A stretch of 15,872 bases of DNA from CAYSLC01 sp964431545 (GTDB lineage Bacteria > Desulfobacterota > Desulfobacteria > Desulfobacterales > JAABSP01), in contig CAYSLC010000133.1 in the NCBI GenBank assembly GCA_964431545.1, positions 1 to 15,872 on the forward strand, given 5' to 3'. Positions 1-7,400 of the stretch are shown in pieces (position 1 is the stretch's first letter; each line of letters begins with the position of its first letter). Made by a program: the position numbers and the translations under genes. The notes under the pieces are model-generated. The model was not told where the DNA came from. It worked only from the letters and a program-made list of their open reading frames with translations, and searched no databases.

Positions 1-42
1 CTGCGCGGGCGGGTGGCCGCGCTGGGGGAGGCGTCCAGGTAA
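1..42 (+). CDS. Possible 3' end of a plus-strand gene cut by the window edge
   Basis: Frame 1 is open from the first base and ends at a TAA at 40-42, coding LRGRVAALGEASR. The codons are GC-rich, as in the neighbouring genes. If real, this gene converges on the cysteine hydrolase, whose stop lies only 13 bp further on. Thirteen codons are far too few to name a product, and an open frame of this length can occur by chance. Confidence 0.3.
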   Translation: MRGRVAALGEASR

Positions 43-55
43 CGGGTGCCCGCCG

Positions 56-664
56 CTATCCGGCCGACGCCCGGGCCTCCGCCAACAGACGGGGAAGATC
101 GAGGTCCACGGAGGCGGTGGTATCCGCCTTGAGCACCCGCTCCATCAGCTTCAGCGCATCGAGATGGTACTCCGACTGTTCCGCCGCCACGCAATCGTTC
201 GGCACCAGCACGTCGTAATCGTTCATGTACGCCTCGTTGGCCGTGAAGAGCACGCAGATGTCGGTGGCCATGCCGGTGATGATCGTCTTTTTCACCTCCA
301 GGTACTCCAGGAGGGTCCTCAGGGAGGTGGAGAAGAAGCCGGAGTGCTTGGGCTTGAGGATAAAAAAATCCTCTTCCTCCGGATGGAGCCGCTCCACCAC
401 CGGCTTTCCCAGCATGTCGTCCCGGGTGCAAAGGGCGATCAGCCGGTTGAAATTGGACCGCCACCGGCCGAAGTTGTCATTGACATAGATCGCGGGAATC
501 CCCACGGATCGGGCGCGCTCCTTGAGGGCGGCCAGCCGGTCCGCCATGGGCAGGGCGTAGGCGAGGAGATCCTCCCCCCGGTCGAAGTTGAGGGGGTTGA
601 TGACGTCGATCAGCAGCAACGCCACCGGCGACCGGTCTTTCTCCTCGTGGTGCAGCGGTTTCAT
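56..664 (-). CDS. Isochorismatase-superfamily cysteine hydrolase
   Basis: A cytosolic cysteine hydrolase of about 202 residues, the usual length for the isochorismatase/nicotinamidase superfamily. The three expected catalytic positions are visible: Asp20 in LLLIDVINP, Lys104 in ILKPKHSGFF, and Cys137 in TGMATDICVLFTANEA. The last motif also carries the Met-Ala cis-peptide region that precedes the nucleophile. The superfamily hydrolyses amides (nicotinamide, N-carbamoyl compounds) or vinyl ethers (isochorismate); the sequence does not show which substrate is used. I start at the ATG at 664 rather than the in-frame ATG at 709: the residues before MKPLHHEEKD look non-conserved and the upstream ATG has no ribosome site. 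AGGAG lies 14 nt before the chosen start, which is rather far. The gene lies 120 bp downstream of the release-factor-like gene on the same strand and may be co-transcribed with it. Confidence 0.88.
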   Translation of the reverse strand: MKPLHHEEKDRSPVALLLIDVINPLNFDRGEDLLAYALPMADRLAALKERARSVGIPAIYVNDNFGRWRSNFNRLIALCTRDDMLGKPVVERLHPEEEDFFILKPKHSGFFSTSLRTLLEYLEVKKTIITGMATDICVLFTANEAYMNDYDVLVPNDCVAAEQSEYHLDALKLMERVLKADTTASVDLDLPRLLAEARASAG

Positions 665-784
665 TCGGCTTTTCCCGGCTCCTCGTGTATGGCCTTGAGG
701 TTCAAGCATCGGCGTTCGAAGGATCCGAGTTTTCCATCTACATCCGGAAAGGTCTCGGTTGAGGCCGAAGGTTTTGGCGGTCCA

Positions 785-1942
785 TCAGTAGCGGAACCGG
801 GACGCCAGCAGTCCGTTTCCGGGAATCGTTTCGGCCGGGACCACATAGACCGTCCCCCCGTTCAGCCACGTATGGACAGCGGCGAAATCGAGGAGGTCCT
901 CGTCGCCCGGAAGTTGTTCCTCGTGGAGGGTGAGGGAATCGGCTTCCGGATCGAAGAGCCCCCACTCGCGACGCCCCTCGGGAACAAAGAGAAGGTCCAC
1001 CCGGCCGTGGTGGGAGGCCGGCACCACCTGTCTGAGGTCCGAGGAAGCGCGGTCCGTGCGGGAGATGTCCATGTAGGCCGCCACCGCCGCCGACCGGTCC
1101 TTCTCGAAATGGTCCGCGACGATCTCCCAGGCCTTTTTCCGCAGATCCGCGGCAGAGAGTTCATCCGGGTTTCCCGGTACGGTTTCGTCCAGGATATTGG
1201 CGTAATTCGAGGCCTCCTTGAAGATGGGGATCAGCATTTCGACGCCGGCCAGTACCAGGGGAGCGGTCTCGTCCCGGAGCACTTCATGCAGTCCGTCATC
1301 CACCGACTGGAAGAACCGGAGAATGGCATTTTTGGCGTCATCGTGGCCGACGCCGTGGCCGTGGTAGATGGCGCCGCCGACATCGGTCGGACGTTGGCCG
1401 CCGCCGCCCTGGGCGTAATACTGGAGCTGTTTCTGGGGAACGTCGTGTGCCAGCGCCTCCTGGAGGCTTGCGGGCATATCCTCCGGCGCCAGCTCCTCGG
1501 CCCGCTGTCGGGTGCATCGCAACAGCCGCACGTTTTTCTGGCTGAGCGCCAGCACGAAGAACCGATGATCATTGGACAGGAAGGGCAACAACGGTTTGAG
1601 GTGAAACCGTTCGGAAACGACGGCCAGTTCGTCAAATGGGATGGGAAGCCGGAAATACCGGAAAAGATCATCGGAAAGGAACAGGCAAAACCCGTCGCTC
1701 TGGTGCTTCCAGAAGGTATCCCGTTCGAGAAGCTCCCGGGCCTGGGCGAAGAACGCCTCCCGGCCCTTGGGCGTATCGGAGGTGAGTTCCTGGTAGTTCT
1801 TCTCCGCACCGCCGAGGAGCGTCTTGAATCGAATCGGGTTCTGCCGGGAATCCCCCCGCTCGGTGGGCATGTAGATCGACACGCAGGTTTTGGAGCGGTC
1901 CGTCATCAGAGATCTTACGTCATCTCGGATCAAAATATCCAT
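785..1942 (-). CDS. Bacterial archaeo-eukaryotic release factor-like protein (baeRF type)
   Basis: A predicted cytosolic protein of 385 residues resembling the bacterial relatives of archaeo-eukaryotic release factor 1 (baeRF families) described by comparative genomics. Family traits seen are the N-terminal region with CVSIYMPTERG (residues 20-30), the middle part with FVLALSQKNVRLLRC (129-143), and the glycine-rich loop with GGGGQRPTDVGGAIYHGHG (179-197). The C-terminal part (about 225-385) resembles the third, eL30-like domain and contains VDLLFVPEG and the final GGTVYVVPAE. These proteins are proposed to act on ribosomes, in rescue, termination or subunit splitting; direct biochemical evidence is scarce. 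GGQ is visible at 181-183, but whether it matches the catalytic peptidyl-tRNA hydrolysis loop cannot be judged by eye. The ATG at 1942 has an AGGAGG six bases upstream, so the longer frame starting at 1978 is rejected. Confidence 0.75.
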   Translation of the reverse strand: MDILIRDDVRSLMTDRSKTCVSIYMPTERGDSRQNPIRFKTLLGGAEKNYQELTSDTPKGREAFFAQARELLERDTFWKHQSDGFCLFLSDDLFRYFRLPIPFDELAVVSERFHLKPLLPFLSNDHRFFVLALSQKNVRLLRCTRQRAEELAPEDMPASLQEALAHDVPQKQLQYYAQGGGGQRPTDVGGAIYHGHGVGHDDAKNAILRFFQSVDDGLHEVLRDETAPLVLAGVEMLIPIFKEASNYANILDETVPGNPDELSAADLRKKAWEIVADHFEKDRSAAVAAYMDISRTDRASSDLRQVVPASHHGRVDLLFVPEGRREWGLFDPEADSLTLHEEQLPGDEDLLDFAAVHTWLNGGTVYVVPAETIPGNGLLASRFRY

Positions 1943-1948
1943 GGGTTG

Positions 1949-1954
1949 CCTCCT
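1949..1954 (-). promoter_or_regulatory. Strong Shine-Dalgarno for the release factor-like gene
   Basis: AGGAGG on the minus strand, six bases before the ATG at 1942. It fixes the start of the release factor-like gene and rules out the in-frame upstream start at 1978. Confidence 0.85.
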
Positions 1955-2064
1955 TCCGTGGGTTGAACGTCCATTCACAAAAAAAGAATTTTACCGTGCG
2001 GATACCGGCGGCGAAATGAGGGGAAGACCCCATTTCCTTGAAAAATACCGCTGAAAGTCAGGGT

Positions 2065-2201
2065 GGGGCGTTTTGCGCCCCGGCATGGAATCGGGGTTGA
2101 AATGCCGGAAGGGGCCTTGGGGAGAAGCCCCGCCTCCGCGAAGGAGACGGGGCCCGCTGAAGGAGGTCCAAAAACAGGGAAGGACCCCGTTGGAAGGGGT
2201 C
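2065..2201. other. Cluster of GC-rich hairpins between two minus-strand genes
   Basis: Four short inverted repeats lie in this gap. GGGGCG/CGCCCC is at 2065-2070 and 2076-2081 with a 5-base loop. GGGG/CCCC is at 2119-2122 and 2128-2131. CTCC/GGAG is at 2134-2137 and 2143-2146. GACCCC/GGGGTC is at 2183-2188 and 2196-2201 and overlaps the stop codon of the PRC/DUF11 gene. On the minus strand the last one is followed, eight bases later, by five T residues (2170-2174), so it may be a poor intrinsic terminator. None has the classic stem directly followed by a T run. The cluster probably marks the 3' end of that transcript. Confidence 0.4.
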
Positions 2202-4212
2202 AATAGACCGTGGTCGGCTCCATCTCGATGACCGGCTCCTTGTTGGCGTCGCTGATCAGCTCCAGGCGGAACTTGCTCTTGCCGGCCTGTTCGCCCTTGG
2301 CGGTCACGTTCCAGGAGACGACCTCACCCGGCGGCAGCGACTTGATGGTGCCGAAATCGACCTGCTGCCCTTGTCCGCTCACCTGGGTATCCCCTTGGCC
2401 GTCCACAAAGGAGAGTTCCTTGGGCAGTTTGCCGGACAGCTTGACGTTCAGGTCCTCGGCGGAACCCTGGTTCTCCACCCGGATTTCATAGACTGTCTCC
2501 TCGCCCACCTTCACCGGGTCGACACGATCCACGGCCTCGATCAGGGCCGCGGGAATGCCTTTAACCATCGTGGTGACCGTTTGCGCGCCGGACGCCGCGC
2601 AGTAGGCCTCCGCCTCGGCCTCCACGGTCAGCTCGCCGGTCTCGGTCGCCTGGAAGGTGATGGAGAACTCCCTGGACTGGCCGCCGTCGAGCCTGCCCAC
2701 CTTGAACTGGTTCCCTTCCCTCTCGGTTTTCTGGCTGGAGGTGGTCACCTGTTTGATGTTCCGGGGCAGGTTCAGCTTCACCACGGTCCGATAGGCGGTG
2801 ATGTCGCCGGTGTTCTCCAGGCGGATGCGATAGGTGAGCGCGCGGCCGAGGTACTCCTCCTTCGGCCCGTCCAGGGAAAGCGTGATTTCCGGCTTCACCA
2901 GGCGGATTCCGCTCCTGTCGGAGTAGACGGTGGTTTGATCGGTGGTGGCGCTGGCGCGTCCTGAGAATTCCGTCGGCTCTTTTGCGGAGATGGTCACCTG
3001 CTTTTCCACCTTCTGACCGCTCTTGAGCGGTTCAACCGGAATGGATACGTTCCCCTCACCCTGTTTCAGGGAGATCATTTTTGGAAGTTCCTCTTTGATG
3101 GTCGCTTCTCGGGTGGTGCCGGTGCCGGTGTTTTCCAGGGTATAGATGATGTTGACATCGCTGCAGACATAGGCGATGTCGACGGGCTCGCCGTCGGCGT
3201 TGACGATCTTTCGGGTCAATTGAAGCTCCGGTTTCACGATCTTGAACATATTGCAGAGGGAGGGCTGGTAGTCGAGAATGATGCAGGATTTCGCCTCTCC
3301 CTGGCCCCGGGCGATGGCGGTGACCTTGATGGTTCTGCTCTCTCCGGGGGAAAGGGTTCCGATTTCCCATTTGTTCGGGCGATCCTTCCCGCTTTTGGAT
3401 TCATCCTTTTCGCTTTTTTGGGGTTCATCAAAGTAGGATTCGGACGCCTCCTCCTTTTGATCGGAACGCTTTTGATCCGTATCCTCCACCTCGATGTTTC
3501 CGGTGAGGTATTCCTTCACCACCACGTCATGGACCGGGTATTCGGTTTGGTTGGTGATGCGGAGCGTGTACGCATAGGATTCGCCGGCGCGAACCTGTTG
3601 CATCCCCTCCCGTTCGAGGACGATCTCTCCCCGTCCCTCGGGAGCGGGAAAGGTGAGGGTGGAAACCATCTTGTCCCCTTCCCGATAGTATCGCTCCTGC
3701 CGCTTCCCGCCTTCGGCCTTCTTCTGTTGTTCTTTTTTCCGGCTCTGTTCCTTATCCTGTCCGCTCCGTTCCTTGGAGGTGTCATCGGACGCTTCATCGG
3801 CGCCGACCACCCGATAGTTGCGCCGGATATACCGCCGGGACGATCCCTCTTCGTATCTGGGGAGATTTTCCAGCTCCTGCCGGGTTCCGGTAAAGACCAC
3901 ATACTCCTGTCCGGTCTCTTTCAGCTGGTCGAGGGGGACGATCACCTTGTCCTCGCCGATTCCGAGAAAACCGCCGATCTCCAACACCGCAAATATGTTT
4001 CCGTCGGGGATGACGAGGATGTTGTCCACCTCACCGATCTCCTCACCCTGGGAATCCCGGATCGCAAAGCCGACGATCCTTCGGGCTTCGGATCGTGCGT
4101 TTTCAATCCCCTGCCGTTTTTCGGTCTCCTGTCCCTGGGCAAACGTCGTGGAACAGATGAGCAACAGGGGTACGGCCATCATCAACCACCGCCAACTTCT
4201 TTTTCTCGCCAT
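2200..4212 (-). CDS. Secreted PRC-barrel protein with four DUF11-like repeats
   Basis: A 670-residue exported protein. Residues 1-26 form a signal peptide (basic MARKRSWRW, a hydrophobic stretch, then TFA before QGQE). A PRC-barrel domain spans about 43-98 (RRIVGFAIRDSQGEEIGEVD to VIVPLDQLK). A very hydrophilic K/E/Q-rich linker runs from about 138 to 180. Four immunoglobulin-like DUF11/CARDB-type modules follow at about 195-325, 327-440, 440-550 and 552-668, each with the NxTxY-type strand (TLRITNQTEY, YTLENTGTGT, YRIRLENTGD, YEIRVENQGS) and a closing PPGE/SPGE turn. The first module carries a highly charged insertion at about 243-281. Cysteines sit at 310, 320, 350 and 538, in places reminiscent of chlamydial and planctomycetal DUF11 envelope proteins. 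The ATG at 4212 is set by AAGGAGG five bases upstream. The role is unknown; a periplasmic or surface structural or adhesive function is an inference. Confidence 0.82.
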   Translation of the reverse strand: MARKRSWRWLMMAVPLLLICSTTFAQGQETEKRQGIENARSEARRIVGFAIRDSQGEEIGEVDNILVIPDGNIFAVLEIGGFLGIGEDKVIVPLDQLKETGQEYVVFTGTRQELENLPRYEEGSSRRYIRRNYRVVGADEASDDTSKERSGQDKEQSRKKEQQKKAEGGKRQERYYREGDKMVSTLTFPAPEGRGEIVLEREGMQQVRAGESYAYTLRITNQTEYPVHDVVVKEYLTGNIEVEDTDQKRSDQKEEASESYFDEPQKSEKDESKSGKDRPNKWEIGTLSPGESRTIKVTAIARGQGEAKSCIILDYQPSLCNMFKIVKPELQLTRKIVNADGEPVDIAYVCSDVNIIYTLENTGTGTTREATIKEELPKMISLKQGEGNVSIPVEPLKSGQKVEKQVTISAKEPTEFSGRASATTDQTTVYSDRSGIRLVKPEITLSLDGPKEEYLGRALTYRIRLENTGDITAYRTVVKLNLPRNIKQVTTSSQKTEREGNQFKVGRLDGGQSREFSITFQATETGELTVEAEAEAYCAASGAQTVTTMVKGIPAALIEAVDRVDPVKVGEETVYEIRVENQGSAEDLNVKLSGKLPKELSFVDGQGDTQVSGQGQQVDFGTIKSLPPGEVVSWNVTAKGEQAGKSKFRLELISDANKEPVIEMEPTTVY

Positions 4213-4217
4213 CACTG

Positions 4218-4224
4218 CCTCCTT
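4218..4224 (-). promoter_or_regulatory. Strong Shine-Dalgarno for the PRC/DUF11 gene
   Basis: AAGGAGG on the minus strand, five bases before the ATG at 4212. It places the start exactly at the signal peptide and excludes the 32-residue N-terminal extension that stays open upstream. Confidence 0.85.
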
Positions 4225-4285
4225 ATGGAATTGGGGTTCATCAAACCATTCTCGACGCGACACGGAATTGATGCCGACTCTTACT

Positions 4286-4305
4286 GGAATGATACACGCC
4301 ATTCC
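4286..4305 (-). promoter_or_regulatory. 20-bp inverted repeat over a possible -10 element of the PRC/DUF11 gene
   Basis: GGAATG (4286-4291) and CATTCC (4300-4305) form a perfect 6-bp dyad with an 8-bp spacer, a typical operator shape. On the minus strand a -10-like TATCAT (4289-4294) lies partly inside it, about 80 bases before the gene start. No good -35 box stands 16-18 bp upstream, so this could instead be an activator-dependent promoter or a chance dyad. Confidence 0.3.
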
Positions 4306-4340
4306 CAAGCCGAATATAAGGTGGATTCAGTATTCAGGGG

Positions 4341-4430
4341 ACGGATGGAGGGTATATTGATGTGACGTCACGGATGGAGAAGCGATGGATCGGGTGACCG
4401 CGCGGCTGATACCGCGAACGGATGGGAGAA
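4341..4430. repeat. Three short direct repeats and a palindrome upstream of the PRC/DUF11 gene
   Basis: ACGGATGG occurs at 4341-4348, 4370-4377 and 4418-4425. The second and third copies continue into AGAAGCG with one base of slippage. A perfect 10-bp palindrome GTGACGTCAC (4362-4371) abuts the second copy, and a CGCGG/CCGCG hairpin lies at 4401-4405 and 4412-4416. This is the gap between hrpA and the PRC/DUF11 gene, so these may be regulator sites for the latter or decayed repeats. Confidence 0.45.
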
Positions 4431-4455
4431 GCGGAAGGCGGCGGAGACGGCTCGT

Positions 4456-7400
4456 TCACACCATCCGCTCGATCTCCGCGCGTTTCTTATCCAGGCGTTT
4501 GCCCGAAACCTTGACCGGGGTCTTGAGTTCCTGGGCGAAGAGGGAGACCCGGAACTCCTCGATGAGCCAGTGGTACGCCTCCAGGGCCTGCCGTTTTTCG
4601 GGGGAGCTTGCGGGGGTGAGCCCTTCCAGGAGACGCCGGAGGTGATCCACGTGGGGTTTGATCTCCTCGGCCTTGGCCTGGTCCTTCTCGAAGTTGACCA
4701 GGGCCCGCTCGGCCCGGACGGCGATGGCCCGGACGTACCGCTCCAGGTGGTCCAGGCGGCCGGTGTCGTAGAGTTCCAGGAAGTTTTCCGGCACCAGGGC
4801 GGCCAGGGATTCGCGGAGGCCGCCCAGGAAGGCGAGCAGGCCCGGGTTGTTCCGGTGTCGCGTCTCCAGGTCGTAGAGGGTCGTCCGGGCCTCGGCGTAG
4901 GCGTCCAGCAGGGCCGCCGCCGCCGCCGTCCGCTCCCTTGCCAGCGACTGGAGCCGCTTCCGGCCTTCGGTTTCGAGTTCCCGGAACGCCGATTCCGTGC
5001 GGATATCCCTCCGGAACAGCTCCCCGAGGACGCTGTCGAACAGCCCCTGCTCCACGGCCCGGGTCCCGCCGAAATGTTTGGCCGCCAGGGAGAGGTTCCC
5101 GGGGATCTGGATCGACTTCTTGAGGAACTTCAGATCCGGCGACAGGTGCTTTTTGAAGAGGGCCGCCACCCCGTCCGGATGGGACCTGCCGGCGGCGGCG
5201 TAGTCCTCGAAGAGCCGAAGGTCCGCCCCCTCCCCGTCCTCCGACGGCTTCAGGGCCGGATAGACCGTCCACCGGCGGCCGTTCTTCCCCTTCAGGGTCA
5301 CCGTGTCCGGCAGATCGCCCAGGTCCCAGTCGGCGATGCCCTCCCGCTCCCAGGCATTCCGGGCCGAGGCGTAGTCGTCGGTGTCGGTCCGCCGGGCCGC
5401 GGCCTGGTGGAGCACCGCCGGGTCCCGGCCCGCCCGCAGCTCCTCCCCCTTGGGGCCGGTGACCGCGAACCGGACCTTGAGATGGTCCGGCAGTTCCTCC
5501 GTGGGCCAGGCCGCGGCGGGGATCTCCACGCCGAACCGGCGGGAGACGAAGGCCCCCAGGGCGGTGATCAGGGAGCCGCCGGTCCGCTCCATCTCGTCGC
5601 AGATCCGCTCCACGGTCTCGGTGACCGGGACCAGCCGTTTCCGGTACTCCTTGGGCAGCCCCCGGATCAGGGCGGTGATCTTCTCCCCGAGCAGGCCGGG
5701 GACGAGCCACTCCAGGGATTCCGGGGCCACCGACGGGGCTTGGGACGCAGGGATCCGGACCGTCATGCCGTCCTCCTCCCGGCCCGGCTCGAACCGGTAG
5801 TCGCAGGGGATCGCCGTGTTTCCCAGGGAGATCCGGCGGGGGTAGAGGGCCAGCTCCCCCTTGTCAGGGTCGTAGTTGAGCAGATCCTCCCGGCCCATCC
5901 GGAGGAACCGGTCCCCCTTGTTCGCCTTGAGGTGGGCGGCCAGGGACCGGATGTCGGAGATGGTCGGGAGCCGCTCCCGGTAGAACCGGAACCGCTCCGC
6001 CTCACTCACCAGGAGGTCCCGCCGCCGCAGCCGGTTCTCCATGTCCCGGATCTCCTCGATCTTCTTGGCGTTGTGGACCATGAAGTGGAAGGGCCGCTTC
6101 ACGTCGCCGTCCACCAGGGCCCCCTGGATGAAGATGTCGCTGGCCCCCTCCGGGTCGACGCGGCCGTAGGAGACGGGGCGGCCCGGCTCGAAGATCAGCC
6201 CGAAGAGGCTCACCTGCTCGGTGGCGGTCACCTCCCCGCGATCCCGGTCCCACCGGGGGGAGAGGTAGGCGTACTTGCACAGGTCCCCGCCCAGGGCCTC
6301 CAGCCAGGCCGGGTCCACGGCGGCCACGGTCCGGGCGAAGAGGCGGGAGGTCTCCACCATCTCGGCGGCCACGATCCACTCGGGCGGCTTGGCGAACAGC
6401 CCGGAGCCGGGGAAGACCATGGCGGTGCGGCCCTTGGTGGCGGTGTAGATCTGCTTCTCCTTCTTCCGGGCGATGTTGGAGAGGAATCCGCTCAGAATCG
6501 ACCGGTGGATCCCCGCCCGCAGGTCCCGGTCCGGCGGCGTCCGGACCTGCCGATCGTCGGCGGCGGGGCCGTTTTCGTCGGCGTCGGCCAGGATGGCCCG
6601 GATCTGGCCGTGGACGTCCCGCCACTCCCGCATCCGCTTGAACGACAGGAAGTGCTCCTTGCACCAGCGACGGACCTTGTTCTGGGTCTTCACCTCCCGC
6701 CAGGTCCGGTGGTACTGGTGCCAGATGTTGAGCAGGGCCACGAAGTCCGACTCCGGATCGGCGAAGAGGCCGTGCTTTTGATCGGCCTCGGCCTGCTTCT
6801 CCGCCGGCCGCTCCCTCGGGTCCTGGATGCTCAGGGCCGCCGCGATCACCGTCACCTCGGGGAGGCACCCGTTCTCCCCGGCTTCGATGAGCATCCGGGA
6901 CAGACGCGGGTCGAGGGGCATCCGCGCCATGAGCCGCCCCCGTTCCGTGAGCCGGTACCGTTCGCCCGCGCGGTTCCGCCCGGTCGCCGGGACGATGGCC
7001 CCCAGCTCCAGGAGGAGGTCGGAGCCGTCCTGGATGTGCTTCGAGGATGGAGGATCGATAAAGGGAAAATCGGCGATCTCGCCCAGTCGCAGGGAGATCA
7101 TCCGGAGGATGACCTCGGCCAGGTTCGACCGGAGGATCTCCGGCGGGGTGAACCGGGGCCGGTTTTCGTAATCCTCCTCGCTGTAGAGGCGGATGCAGAC
7201 GCCGTCCGCCACCCGGCCGCACCGGCCCTTGCGCTGGTCCGCGCTGGACCGGGAGATGGGCGCCACCGGCAGGGCCGTGGTCCGGGTCCTGGGGGAGTAC
7301 TGGGAGATCCGGGCCAGCCCCGTGTCCACCACGTACTTGATCCCCGGGATGGTGATGGAGGTCTCGGCCACGTTGGTGGCGACGATCACCTTACGGCCCC

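Noticed and set aside
164..1966. A 600-codon plus-strand open frame
   Set aside because: It runs antisense across two well-supported minus-strand genes and the gap between them; the protein has no recognisable motif.
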